From Peribacter sp043814035 (GTDB lineage: Bacteria; Patescibacteriota; Gracilibacteria; Peribacterales; Peribacteraceae): a stretch of DNA of 64,000 nt. The stretch spans positions 1 through 64,000 of the forward strand of contig JBDRKJ010000012.1 in NCBI GenBank assembly GCA_043814035.1, in the 5' to 3' direction. This document shows positions 39,601-47,885 of the stretch, one piece after another. Every line of letters begins with the position of its first letter. The stretch's first letter is position 1. A program made the position numbers and the translations under genes. The notes under the pieces are model-generated. The model worked only from the letters and a program-made list of their open reading frames with translations, was not told the origin of the DNA and searched no databases.

Positions 39601-41783
39601 TCTGCTATCCCTGTGAGAAGGCCGCTCGCATTTTCTGCGGCAACGTTCGACCAGGACTCGCCCTTAAGACGATGAAGCCCCGGAAGTGTTGTGACGACAT
39701 CAGCGACCGAAGTGAATGGAACAACACAAACGGTTGCCGCATCATCGATGAGATCCGTAAAGAAAAAAGCATTCCCCAACACCATTCCAACAGTTTCAGA
39801 TCCCCATACATTCCCAAGCTTGTCATGCGCTTCTCTCTGGCGTCGGCGTACGTACCGACCCACACGAGCGAGGAAGTAATTGAGCGCATTCTCCTCACCC
39901 GGCTGCATTTCTTCGGCAAGACGCAGAAGTTCATCGCGATCCCGAATGCGGGGATCGGTGCAGAGTTGTTGTTGAGGTTCCTGTGCATGCTGCCAACGCA
40001 CAATCCCGCCAGAAATATCCAGCGAGATGCCAACTTCCCGAAGAAGCGGTTTCAGTGCTTCAAAAGCACGTTCGGGTCCATCACTCTGCGGCACATCTTT
40101 TCCGCGTTCGGCAACAAAAACTTCCTCAAAGGTATCCAATGTTTCCAATGCCTTTTTGAGTTTTATCGGATCGCCTGCCTTCTTCCTCTCGTCCGACCGG
40201 CCGGCCTCATCAAAATCTGCCTGAAGCCAGAAGCGCAGACTGTGTATTCCGCACCGGTTCTGATTCTCAATGATCTGCTCATCGGAACCCCCAATGATTC
40301 GAGGGATAGCCTCATCCAGTTTCGCAATAAAATCTGTGAGCTGATCCTGCAACCATGGGCCAAAAGTGCCGCTCGACATCGCGAGATTCACCGCGTGATC
40401 GCGTAGATCATTAAACACGCCGGAGATCGCCTCAGAAACTCCAAGGACAACAGGCTCCTTCCGCACACATGCCTGACCGAGGGCCTGCAGATTCTCGGGC
40501 AGGAATAATTCCTTGCCGGCAGCCACGGAACGCCGGGCGGCCAGAATACCTCCGCCGATTGCAAACAGTGAGAAGAAAGGATGATGCAAGAGCTGCTTAA
40601 ACCCCCAACTGGCAATAGTTGTGGTGACCTCCACAGCCTTCTTCGCAGCCGAACCCGATCCTTTAAGTATAGGAAGAAGCACTCCAAGTTTGGCTGCAAT
40701 GAGACCGGCACCGATTACTTCAGCAGGGTGATCTTCGATCCACTTGATTAAGTAGCGGATACCCAGCTCCAACTGCTGTTCGTAGTGCGCAAGGGCAACA
40801 TCGATGCGTTGATACGTGACTGTGCCTTCTGGCAGCTTCTTTGTTTCGTACTTCTGGCGCATATCTGCAAGAAACTCTGCGTACTGCGGAGTTTCTCCTT
40901 TCTCTGCAAATCCAAACAACGCACGAATTTCAGGAAGCGCGGCTGTTTCACCTAATGTGTCGTAACTCTGTTCTGCCCTGTCGTACTCCTCATCACTGAT
41001 GCCGTACTTTTTGCCCTTTCCCTCAAAACCGAGCCCCGCCTTGATCTTGTGCTCCATCCTCGCCATCCAGTCTTTCGCCTGATCCCACGATCCAAAGTTT
41101 TTGCGCATCCATTGCACTCCTTCGTAGATACCCCATCCAGCCAGAGCCATGAGTCCGACTCCTGGAATCCATTTCGCCGCTCTCCAGAAGAGACTCTCTC
41201 TTTTGGCTGGTTTCTCACCCTCTTTTTTCTCTGCTTCCCCTTCCTTCTTCTTATCCCCTCTCCACCACTTCCAGAGCTTGTAGATCAGTGCCACTCCTAG
41301 TGTGGACCCAACGGCAATCGTCAGAGTCGGATGCTCCTTGGCAAACCCCTTTGTGTGCTCCCACCCCGCCTGCGTTTTCTCTTTCGTCCACTCCCACGCT
41401 CCTGCAAGCCCGTTCTTTTCCGTGGTCGCAGCGGGAGCTGAGGGGGTCTGACGCGATGCATTGATGCCGTTCTGCAGCAGACTGATCTTGCGCAGTGTTT
41501 CGGCTCTCTCCTTGGCTTGCTCCCTCAGGCGCTGACAGTTCATGTTGATGATGTTGCACTGTTGCTCCGAGAGCGTCTTACTGCGCTCGAGCATGGCCTG
41601 ATACACAGGAGACTGCTCATCGAGTGTGCCCACCGCTTGTTCCAGTTTTTCAACATCCGGATTGGACTGTAGAAATGTCTCCAAAACGTGTTTTGGAAGC
41701 ACCTCCACATTCCGACACAAGAGTCGGTGCTCACTGATGGATTCAACGTGCCGATAGGGACGGGGCAGTTTCGTCATACTCAT
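36678..41783 (-). CDS. Giant membrane-associated hypothetical protein (1701 aa)
   Basis: No domain is recognised. Residues 1-110 are helical and rich in Gln/Glu. A Trp-rich segment (GAWEWTKEKTQAGWEHTKG) precedes TM helices near 152-172 and 204-222. Further hydrophobic segments lie near 355-372, 400-415, 669-698, 1141-1161 and 1188-1231. Residues 918-1005 are a Pro/Gly/Thr/Ser-rich linker. The C-terminal 450 residues are soluble and helical. Its start overlaps the preceding 64-aa gene by ATGA. It is the last gene of a five-gene operon. Size and topology suggest a cell-envelope or secretion component; this is inference. Confidence 0.75.
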   Translation of the reverse strand: MSMTKLPRPYRHVESISEHRLLCRNVEVLPKHVLETFLQSNPDVEKLEQAVGTLDEQSPVYQAMLERSKTLSEQQCNIINMNCQRLREQAKERAETLRKISLLQNGINASRQTPSAPAATTEKNGLAGAWEWTKEKTQAGWEHTKGFAKEHPTLTIAVGSTLGVALIYKLWKWWRGDKKKEGEAEKKEGEKPAKRESLFWRAAKWIPGVGLMALAGWGIYEGVQWMRKNFGSWDQAKDWMARMEHKIKAGLGFEGKGKKYGISDEEYDRAEQSYDTLGETAALPEIRALFGFAEKGETPQYAEFLADMRQKYETKKLPEGTVTYQRIDVALAHYEQQLELGIRYLIKWIEDHPAEVIGAGLIAAKLGVLLPILKGSGSAAKKAVEVTTTIASWGFKQLLHHPFFSLFAIGGGILAARRSVAAGKELFLPENLQALGQACVRKEPVVLGVSEAISGVFNDLRDHAVNLAMSSGTFGPWLQDQLTDFIAKLDEAIPRIIGGSDEQIIENQNRCGIHSLRFWLQADFDEAGRSDERKKAGDPIKLKKALETLDTFEEVFVAERGKDVPQSDGPERAFEALKPLLREVGISLDISGGIVRWQHAQEPQQQLCTDPRIRDRDELLRLAEEMQPGEENALNYFLARVGRYVRRRQREAHDKLGNVWGSETVGMVLGNAFFFTDLIDDAATVCVVPFTSVADVVTTLPGLHRLKGESWSNVAAENASGLLTGIADTGLLSLPFVAFSRLKRIAVGGGYVFKLGGKWSVLKNMTPGVAEYFWMRNAYRGALDVRLVKNFMSEQGTVRGYFAGRRLNSIFARAAEGEKIMAIRPEWVGMLESATTFDELDTVAAKLHVSRPDRAESIAAVRKSLKDTIIARLKKSRVRQLSRKNFGVRMFLSDPIGDEAAEAAYKDAARLCRSRAGAPSPHPTGPKTSPATPKNPGGKAPTSPSGNPAQGPRSGSTTPAGGPQTQPASARTTGTGTAQAERMPGAGRTRSVGPGTTTPAHELVSPEAAARFVDKHGDVGEAIEQAAANAKRLDALKASDKVRNLLKTVPLNTNLQKALDESPEFARILFRHLDSVDDPAKLLRTLNASADVPEHAALLGRVMQSEKGFARALKVVDGGGDLVSALSKTSRVMRVLKGAGRVAPVVIDVAVIFGTVCEMIETAEIIDQQKQKNVSPEVIRLTEQRYYYQAAQLGVSGVGFIAGGCLIVGVGGTVALPLVLATLPVSAVIYGAYEGHKWKEAQERTAEDWHKEFDIIALLTDVRTYSFGERTGHAWELSNMSLWTLAVPGAHVWQQGSELYTLVSGGREEQIKDLFRRIQEVDRKKIRAVVAHTTTVTIPEVVTGDDGQPRDLYPTEVKQYQQELDRYVEAKVEYILSRRQDAAHAIKSYGNITDLLEESEAAGLLAKDRPVLEKRRAELQRSTDPAARGIAAQLGEILDETDLMKQAQLYQKYLRRKQTDELYGGLSVYLAMQSPQQRKAQYHQVEQVIASTVLSNAKQTYVNYCMRSAEDNIKGGLDGDSPRIVRMYAMEQVKTLAREKGSTLTRQLMSDAKAPRDQGVWEFQEVLQDAQREVERLLADPASTWQSMSTEDKERLGYGFTPRDQVSEKYRPKIEAGEALMRRINANVNGHYYTKEYGTWINKYLYITFDEEQGKWLADLGSLSDLQDPAAFCCNMYGGSGAYNRLLEDLDAINHGKEPSQ

Positions 41784-41974
41784 GAACGGGAAAAGAGTGA
41801 GTGACCAAATTCTTTGATACCGCGTATCGTTGTGTTGATGCCCCTGCCTACAGCCCCCATTCCACCGACGACGACAGGGTTGATGACACGATCAAAGGAT
41901 CCGTGCACCCAACGCTGTACGCGTTCGACAGGTGATTGCATCGCCGGATCACGATCGAGTGTGTTGGATTTCAT
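41780..41974 (-). CDS. Small hypothetical protein coupled to the giant gene
   Basis: This 64-aa protein has an amphipathic segment (VERVQRWVHGSFDRVINPVV) and a Gly-rich middle (VGGMGAVGRGINTT). Its TGA stop overlaps the ATG of the 1701-aa gene by 4 nt, which strongly supports coding and translational coupling. No family is recognised. Confidence 0.6.
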   Translation of the reverse strand: MKSNTLDRDPAMQSPVERVQRWVHGSFDRVINPVVVGGMGAVGRGINTTIRGIKEFGHSLFSRS

Positions 41975-42007
41975 GATGAGAAAATGGATGTAAATAATTA
42001 TCGGAAA

Positions 42008-42859
42008 TTAACGCGCTTTCTTGCCCCTCATCTTTGCGATATACCCCAACGGCACCGAAACCGGTGCAATGATGCCTTGCGCCATCGTACCCAGAAGACC
42101 TGCAGGCGCACTGCCACGAACACGCTGATGCCAACGCCCAAGACCATAGAGTCCTGCGCCAACACCGAGAGGCAGAGCTGCACTCATTGCAAGGCCCGAG
42201 AGAACTCCCGCACCTTGAACCGCTCCAAGTGCTGCAAGTCCGGACGGCGCACCGCCCGTCATGCCCGCAACCGTAGAAAGGTTAACGTACGGCACAACCG
42301 CCATTGTTGTTGCCGCACCGGCAGCAGCACCTGCCAGAGATCCGGCAACGGGATGCTTAAGTTTCTTTCCGAGATAGTATCCCGCCGCTCCTCCAGCAGC
42401 AGGAACGCCGAGTGTGAGCCCCAACATGCTCGCCGAAGGCATAAAGCCTGCAACAGTCGTAGCTGCTACCGGGGAAAGTATGGTAGATCCATACGCGGGC
42501 AACACCGACGCGGCAGCGGCCGTTCCGAATGCTGCTGCAGCTGTGCCTTTTACGATTGATTCCCGTGAAACGGCTTCTTTCTGCGAGGCAGGTACGTCAG
42601 AGATTTGCAGAACATCAGGAGCGGCGACGGGAACAGGTGTTTCCGAACGCAAAGTAGCTGCCTTAGCAGCAGCTTCCTGCTCCTCCTGCTCGCGCTCTCT
42701 TTCCTGAGCGGCATCGTTTGAAGCGGAGAGAAAAGGTGCCAGTTGATCGCGAGCCAATGCTCGGCCCTGCTCGACATCACCATGTTCAGGGAGACCTGTA
42801 TGAAGTGGAACGCTCTCCGGCTGGGAACCCTCTGGAAGAAATGGTGTGGGTGTGTGCAT
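42008..42859 (-). CDS. Ala/Gly-rich membrane hypothetical protein
   Basis: This 283-aa protein has a polar N-terminal third containing a Glu/Gln-rich helix (QEREREQEEQEAAAKAA). Residues 95-270 hold repeated small-residue hydrophobic segments (GTAAAASVLPAYGSTILSPV, AGAAAGAATTMAVVPYV, GAGLYGLGRWH) like glycine-zipper membrane helices. No family is recognised. It lies 33 nt upstream of the 64-aa gene and 20 nt downstream of the 477-aa gene. Confidence 0.65.
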   Translation of the reverse strand: MHTPTPFLPEGSQPESVPLHTGLPEHGDVEQGRALARDQLAPFLSASNDAAQEREREQEEQEAAAKAATLRSETPVPVAAPDVLQISDVPASQKEAVSRESIVKGTAAAAFGTAAAASVLPAYGSTILSPVAATTVAGFMPSASMLGLTLGVPAAGGAAGYYLGKKLKHPVAGSLAGAAAGAATTMAVVPYVNLSTVAGMTGGAPSGLAALGAVQGAGVLSGLAMSAALPLGVGAGLYGLGRWHQRVRGSAPAGLLGTMAQGIIAPVSVPLGYIAKMRGKKAR

Positions 42860-42879
42860 AGGAAAGAATGTAAGGAATA

Positions 42880-44313
42880 TCAGGACATTTTCTCAAACTT
42901 GAATTTTTCTACTGTCACAGATGACTTGCCGCTCCCGAGCGCATCGAGCACCGCGCACAACTTATCCATCTTGAGCGGCTTCTCTTCTGAGTAGTTGCCT
43001 TGCCCCTGCTTTGCCCACGGCATGGTCGGCTCTACAGTGAAATGTACGGTGGCGCCCAGCACCAAACCCTCTGATCTCCACTCCGCCTTTGTGAACCGAG
43101 GCTGAACTTCGGTTTCGTTGCAGGACTTCACATACGCGATGGTTTTGGAAAGCAATATCCGATCGGTGAAACTCAAGGGACGCAGAACGCGGTAGCGGTA
43201 CGCACCGATCTGAATCTCGCCGCTCGGTAGAACGGACACGGTGAGACGATTGCCCTTGTACGTGATCTGCTGCGGCGACTCGAGAAAACTCGTGCCGTAT
43301 GCGGGACCGGTGAGCACCGATGGATTGACGGCTTCAGGGGAAGGAGTGGAAGTTGAAGGAACTGCCTGTGGATTCGCCACGGGAGCACCGACGGCAGTTG
43401 CACCGACCGCGGCAGCGGCAGGAGCAGCAGCCGGAACCGTACCAGGAGCAGGAGTTGGTGTGGCTGCAGGAGCTGCGCCGGGAGCAGGAGTGGGCGCAGC
43501 TGGCGTCGCCAGCTTCTGCGCAACAACCTGATCGGCCGCCTGTTCCAGCTGCAGTTGCGTCACCTTGAGCGGGATCACACTGCGGTTTGCAGGGTTCTCA
43601 CGCAGCTTGAGAGCGACCAGCCGGCAGTACTCATCGAACGAGAGTGCTTGCCCCGTCACCGCAATCATCTGAAACTTTTCCATGAACGGCTTCAGCGAGA
43701 GCTCTTGCTTGGGATCATTGGGCAAAACCTCGACCTTGAACTTGGCAAAGTTCTTGTAGAGCACGCCGTAGTCCCCCATGACGAAATTGAGGGGTTTCTT
43801 GATCCAGTCAGGCAGGTAGTCATCCACCGATGCGGCGAGGGTACCGAACATTTGCGCTGATTTCTCGCGCAACCACGAGAATGCGGTCCCAACGGCCGCG
43901 ATCGTGGCCGTCAGCCCTTCGACGAATTTTCCCCAGCCCTTTCCGCCCCACTCCTTTGTCCATCCCCAGCCATCCTTCAGCCAGCCTTGCACCGTCTCGG
44001 CCCCGTCTTTGAGCTTGTCACCCGTCCACGCCATCCAGCCTTCAGGCTTCTCGGGGGATGGTGCGCTGGGAGCGCTCTCGGAGGGCTTCGGCTGTTCGAC
44101 AGGCGCAGAAGAAGTTTGTGAAGGTTGCTCTGGTAGACCATTCCTTGCGATTTCGCGCGCAGCTTTCGTTCGCTCTTCCAGAGCCTGCTGCTCTGTTGTA
44201 AGACGTTCCTGCGCTTCTCGAGCAATGCGCTGATCATCTGTCTCAATCCGCTCTGCGGATGCAGGAGCAGATTCTATGGGAGAAGAGGGTTGTTTTTTTT
44301 GATCTTCGGACAT
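42880..44313 (-). CDS. Hypothetical protein, tandem paralogue B
   Basis: This 477-aa protein has a polar N-terminus, then a Trp-rich segment (GWLKDGWGWTKEWGGKGWG, about 110-130) and a hydrophobic helix (GLTATIAAVGTAFSWL). A helical domain follows (160-265). Residues 270-335 are a Pro/Ala-rich linker. The C-terminal beta-rich domain (VSVLPSGEIQIGAYRYRVL to VTVEKFKFEKMS) resembles the C-terminus of the upstream 385-aa protein. No known family. The 17-nt gap to its neighbour supports one operon. Confidence 0.7.
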   Translation of the reverse strand: MSEDQKKQPSSPIESAPASAERIETDDQRIAREAQERLTTEQQALEERTKAAREIARNGLPEQPSQTSSAPVEQPKPSESAPSAPSPEKPEGWMAWTGDKLKDGAETVQGWLKDGWGWTKEWGGKGWGKFVEGLTATIAAVGTAFSWLREKSAQMFGTLAASVDDYLPDWIKKPLNFVMGDYGVLYKNFAKFKVEVLPNDPKQELSLKPFMEKFQMIAVTGQALSFDEYCRLVALKLRENPANRSVIPLKVTQLQLEQAADQVVAQKLATPAAPTPAPGAAPAATPTPAPGTVPAAAPAAAAVGATAVGAPVANPQAVPSTSTPSPEAVNPSVLTGPAYGTSFLESPQQITYKGNRLTVSVLPSGEIQIGAYRYRVLRPLSFTDRILLSKTIAYVKSCNETEVQPRFTKAEWRSEGLVLGATVHFTVEPTMPWAKQGQGNYSEEKPLKMDKLCAVLDALGSGKSSVTVEKFKFEKMS

Positions 44314-44330
44314 GGAAAGTGGAAGAAAAA

Positions 44331-45488
44331 TTACACAGGAATGCGCTCGAAGCGGAATTCACTACTCGTGTACTGCGCACCATTGGGATTACGCACTACT
44401 GCCTCCAAAAAGGCGCGGACATCAGTCATCGCCACAACCTTCGGAGAAAAATATTCAATAGGAGCTGTGTTACTTCCTGTCGCTTTCCCCTCAAACTGGA
44501 ATCCAGCCTGTGAGAGTTGAGCATTTCTCATTTCCCACCTCAACGAATTGGGATCCGTAATCGCAGTGGGCACCAAACGATACCGTAGAGGGGCAGTCGC
44601 CGGACCAACGGAGACGTTCCACTCGCCATTCGGCAGAACCTGAAGGGCAACGGTCTGATTGAGTACCTGCACCTTCGTCGGAGCCGGACCCATAACATTG
44701 ATTGCGGTCGTCACTGATTCGAGAGGAGACACAAATTCAGGCGCCTGCGCCACCTGCCCGGGGAGCGTTCCCGGCAGCTCCTTGGCGGCTGCTGCCATGG
44801 CTCGAAAATCTTCGGCGACGATCTGTGTTTTTGTTCCGTTGGTCTTCTTCCACTCGCGCACAACCTCGTTGTAGTAAACCTCACGCGTGAATGTAGGGCC
44901 GCGTGTCTGCGCGAGTACCTTGTACTGCTCGGCTAACATTGTCTGCGCACCTTCGGCAATTTCCGTCTGTGCCTTTGCATTCGCATCCTCTGGGTTGATT
45001 ACAGAGAGTGTCAGGTTTCCTTTCTTAAGAGCAGAAACGAGTTCCGCGTAATCGGCGCCTGCCATCTCGTTGAGCCACTCAGCAGCCTTTTTGAAGCCGA
45101 GCATCGTGAGCGTACTGGCCATGCCGCGGAGCGTTGCAGACCCCATCGATTGAATCTGCTTCATGAATTTCTGCACCATCGCGAACATCTTCTGCATGGC
45201 ATCGCCCACTCTCTCGAAGGCACCCTTGTTGGTGCCCAAATCATCCTCTTCGGGTGTGCCCGGCTTTGCTCCCTCCGGCTGTTGCATCACCGCAATGCCC
45301 TGCTGCAATTTCGCCTCAGGATCGTTGACACTCTGAGAAAGACCTTCGCGATTATCTCTGTTCTCCGTGCGAATCCTCCCTTCATCGAGAGAAGGAGGGG
45401 CGGCAGATTCTTGAGGGGCAGCCGGTTGAGTCTCTTGGCCCTCAGGCGCCGCAGAAAGAGGTGTGTTTTCGAGGGGTTTGTAGCTCAT
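44331..45488 (-). CDS. Hypothetical protein, tandem paralogue A
   Basis: This 385-aa protein is the first gene of the operon. It has a polar N-terminus (1-95), then a helical region (ERVGDAMQKMFAMVQKFMKQ to LNEMAGADYAELV). A second helical domain contains FTREVYYNEVVREWKK. The C-terminal beta-rich domain carries VLPNGEWNVSVG, YRLVPTAI and SSEFRFERIPV. Its order of segments parallels the 477-aa protein, so they look like an old tandem duplication. An extended -10, TG-G-TAGAAT (45513-45518), gives a leader near 24 nt. Confidence 0.7.
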   Translation of the reverse strand: MSYKPLENTPLSAAPEGQETQPAAPQESAAPPSLDEGRIRTENRDNREGLSQSVNDPEAKLQQGIAVMQQPEGAKPGTPEEDDLGTNKGAFERVGDAMQKMFAMVQKFMKQIQSMGSATLRGMASTLTMLGFKKAAEWLNEMAGADYAELVSALKKGNLTLSVINPEDANAKAQTEIAEGAQTMLAEQYKVLAQTRGPTFTREVYYNEVVREWKKTNGTKTQIVAEDFRAMAAAAKELPGTLPGQVAQAPEFVSPLESVTTAINVMGPAPTKVQVLNQTVALQVLPNGEWNVSVGPATAPLRYRLVPTAITDPNSLRWEMRNAQLSQAGFQFEGKATGSNTAPIEYFSPKVVAMTDVRAFLEAVVRNPNGAQYTSSEFRFERIPV

Positions 45489-45512
45489 GTTTGTTTTGGT
45501 GAATTTACTACT

Positions 45513-45518
45513 ATTCTA
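45513..45518 (-). promoter_or_regulatory. Promoter of the five-gene envelope-type operon
   Basis: Extended -10 TG-G-TAGAAT on the minus strand. No other promoter-like element or terminator is evident in the short gaps of the downstream 8.8 kb. Confidence 0.5.
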
Positions 45519-45605
45519 CCACAAAAACCCCATTTCTCACAACAGGCCAAAGCACGCTAGAGTGAGCTTCCGACCCTTATCCTCACCCTATCCCTCCCCC
45601 CTCGT

Positions 45606-45938
45606 ATGAACATCCAGCACTTCGAGAAGAACTTCAGTTTTACAGGCCGCGAGCTCCCCACGATTGCGCGCAAAATCGGCAAGATCGCTACCTACTGCAA
45701 GCGCGTAAAGGATTCATCATCCTCCATTCGCGTGGAGGTGGAACGACAGGAAACGAAGAAGGAGCGTGATCAGATCATGGTGACCATCACTGTGGAGTTG
45801 CCCGAAAAAGTGCTGCGCGCAGAATCACGCAAGCCCGATGTGATCGAAGCACTCGACCGCTGCATCGAGAAACTGGAGCCGCAACTCAAGCGTTACAAAG
45901 AGCTGAAAACGGGCAAGACGAAAATGCGAGTAAAATAA
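45606..45938 (+). CDS. Ribosome hibernation factor (HPF/RaiA family)
   Basis: This 110-aa protein has the HPF beta-alpha fold: MNIQHFEKNFSFTGRELP, RVEVERQETKKERDQIMVTI, and PDVIEALDRCIEKLEPQLKRYK. It should bind the 30S decoding centre in slow growth and silence the ribosome. There is no long C-terminal dimerisation domain, so it is the short type. Transcribed away from the envelope-type operon. Confidence 0.85.
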   Translation: MNIQHFEKNFSFTGRELPTIARKIGKIATYCKRVKDSSSSIRVEVERQETKKERDQIMVTITVELPEKVLRAESRKPDVIEALDRCIEKLEPQLKRYKELKTGKTKMRVK

Positions 45939-45968
45939 TGAATCCCCGGTTGCCCTCCCACGAAATCA

Positions 45969-47012
45969 TCATTCTTCAAGCCACTTCACCCGATCAAAAC
46001 CGGGGAGCACCGTGACCCACGTCTGCCCGGGGGCAAAGAGGAACACCGAGCCCTCATCTGTTTTGAAAACAAAAGAATCGAGGAGATCCTCCTTCTGCCA
46101 CTCGCCCTGCTGCACCGTACCGCCCGTGAACAGGAGCGCACGTCCGTGCCCACTCACCGGAATCGTCAGGCGGCCCATCTCACCAATGGCGGTAACGGGC
46201 ATCTCGAGCACCAGCACATTGCGCGGATGGCCCTGGTCTTCCACTGGACCACTTGAGCGTACGTACGCATCTCGCAACCGTGAGTAACGGTAGACGACAT
46301 CGTGATCCGGATTGTGGAAATTGAGCTTCACGGTGAGCGCCACTGGGTCACCGATAGGGTCGCCGATCGCATAGGGCGGCCATGGAGTTTCTATGATGGA
46401 CGCACCGGGGAGTTTGTTAATTGCAGAACGTCGAATGAAGAGATTGTGCGGTTCGGGAATGTTTTCGTCTCGTTCAGCGCTGCCGTAGTGCGAGAGCAAA
46501 TCAATCGCCGTGATGTCACCGTTTCGCGCCTTGCCGTACGCCTCGGGGCTCGCGCCCGCATGAATAACAGTCGACACTAGTGGCTGCAGCGCATCGATGA
46601 AGTACGGTCGCAGCGATCGCACTGGGCCAATGCGGCCGGGTAGATTATCGGCATCGAACGTCACAGCAAATCGTGAGATGAATCCCTCAACGGGGAATTC
46701 CCAAACCATCAGGGCATCATTCATGCCTTCTTGATGCGGCCGTGCTCCCTCATGATTCTCTATCATCACCGCGAGTAGGCGCTTGCGCGGAATATCACTT
46801 GGAATCCTAAGCTTCGAGAGAATCGTTGCATCACCACCGATTGCACTCCCAGTTTGACGCTGATGAGGCTGCCATCCTCCCGTCGAAGCAGATGATCCCG
46901 GCAAGACCAAACGAACGAGGAACGCACTCACCACACAAACGGCGAGCACCATGCCAACCGCGATACCCAGTGAGCGCACCTGCGCGCGATTATTGAGGAG
47001 GAACCTCTGCAT
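45969..47012 (-). CDS. DUF3048 (YerB-like) membrane-anchored protein
   Basis: This 347-aa protein has an N-terminal membrane anchor (GIAVGMVLAVCVVSAFLVRL). The DUF3048 pair follows, with LAVMIENHEGARPHQEG, EFPVEGFISRFAVTF, IGPVRSLRPYFID and VLPGFDRVKW. YerB-type proteins are extracytoplasmic and of unknown activity. TATAGT about 35 nt upstream is a possible -10. Confidence 0.88.
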   Translation of the reverse strand: MQRFLLNNRAQVRSLGIAVGMVLAVCVVSAFLVRLVLPGSSASTGGWQPHQRQTGSAIGGDATILSKLRIPSDIPRKRLLAVMIENHEGARPHQEGMNDALMVWEFPVEGFISRFAVTFDADNLPGRIGPVRSLRPYFIDALQPLVSTVIHAGASPEAYGKARNGDITAIDLLSHYGSAERDENIPEPHNLFIRRSAINKLPGASIIETPWPPYAIGDPIGDPVALTVKLNFHNPDHDVVYRYSRLRDAYVRSSGPVEDQGHPRNVLVLEMPVTAIGEMGRLTIPVSGHGRALLFTGGTVQQGEWQKEDLLDSFVFKTDEGSVFLFAPGQTWVTVLPGFDRVKWLEE

Positions 47013-47109
47013 GAAACGCAGAAAAAGAAAAGACGCAAGACTATACCATGATCTGCGTTTTCCCTCTTCGAGAAAACGGAGAATTCTCTACGGCAATTCC
47101 ACAGCAAAA

Positions 47110-47817
47110 TTACTCACCCTTGCCCTTTTTCTCCTTCTTGGCGGCATTGTCTTCGGCAGGTGCCACGGCACCCTCCGCAGCTGGAGCACCCTCTACAGCT
47201 GCCTCTTCTCCTTCGGCAGAAACGCCCTCTCCCGCCGCAGCAGATGGAGCTGGTTGAACCTCTTCCTCCTTGCGCTGTTCCTGTGCTGTGACGAGAACGG
47301 CATCGGCATCATCCAAGATGGTGACGCCTGACGGCACAACAAGATCTGCAACCTCCACAACATCGTGCACCTGCGCAAGCTTCGTCAACGATACTTCGAG
47401 ATCGCGTGGTAGATTCATTGGCAGACAGCGCACAGTCACGTGGTTCTGCACGGTGACGATAATTGCGGCAAATTCCTTCGCGGCAAGGGCCTCGCCCGTA
47501 AAGCGGATCGGCACCGGTGCCTCAATCTCCTTCTTCAGGTTCACTGCGTAGAAATCCACATGGGTGATGCGGCCCGTGATCGGCTCGAATTGGAGTGCAT
47601 GAAAGAGAACAGGCACCTTCTTTCCGTCGATATCCAAATCCACGAGGGTGTTCGCACCCGCCTTCATATACGCCTTGGTGAGTTCAATGGATCCACACTG
47701 CATTGTGGTGTTCTGCACCTCGTTACCGTAGAGCACGCACGGCACACTGTTCGCCCGACGAATATCGTTGGGCGACTGCTCACTGCGGGCCATTGCTTTG
47801 AGTGCAACCATTTCCAT
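47110..47817 (-). CDS. rplY: 50S ribosomal protein L25/CTC
   Basis: This 235-aa protein has the L25 domain (SVPCVLYGNEVQNTTMQ) and the TL5/CTC C-terminal beta domain (GRITHVDFYAVN, VPIRFTGEALA, VVEVADLVVPSGV). L25 binds 5S rRNA. The last 45 residues are an Ala/Glu-rich tail ending in Lys. The tail is low-complexity, as in many CTC proteins. Confidence 0.93.
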   Translation of the reverse strand: MEMVALKAMARSEQSPNDIRRANSVPCVLYGNEVQNTTMQCGSIELTKAYMKAGANTLVDLDIDGKKVPVLFHALQFEPITGRITHVDFYAVNLKKEIEAPVPIRFTGEALAAKEFAAIIVTVQNHVTVRCLPMNLPRDLEVSLTKLAQVHDVVEVADLVVPSGVTILDDADAVLVTAQEQRKEEEVQPAPSAAAGEGVSAEGEEAAVEGAPAAEGAVAPAEDNAAKKEKKGKGE

Positions 47818-47885
47818 AGAAAAGCTGCACGAGAGTACGGGAGGAAGCGAAACCGGTCAACGTCCGCAAAGGGTTTTTTTGGTAT

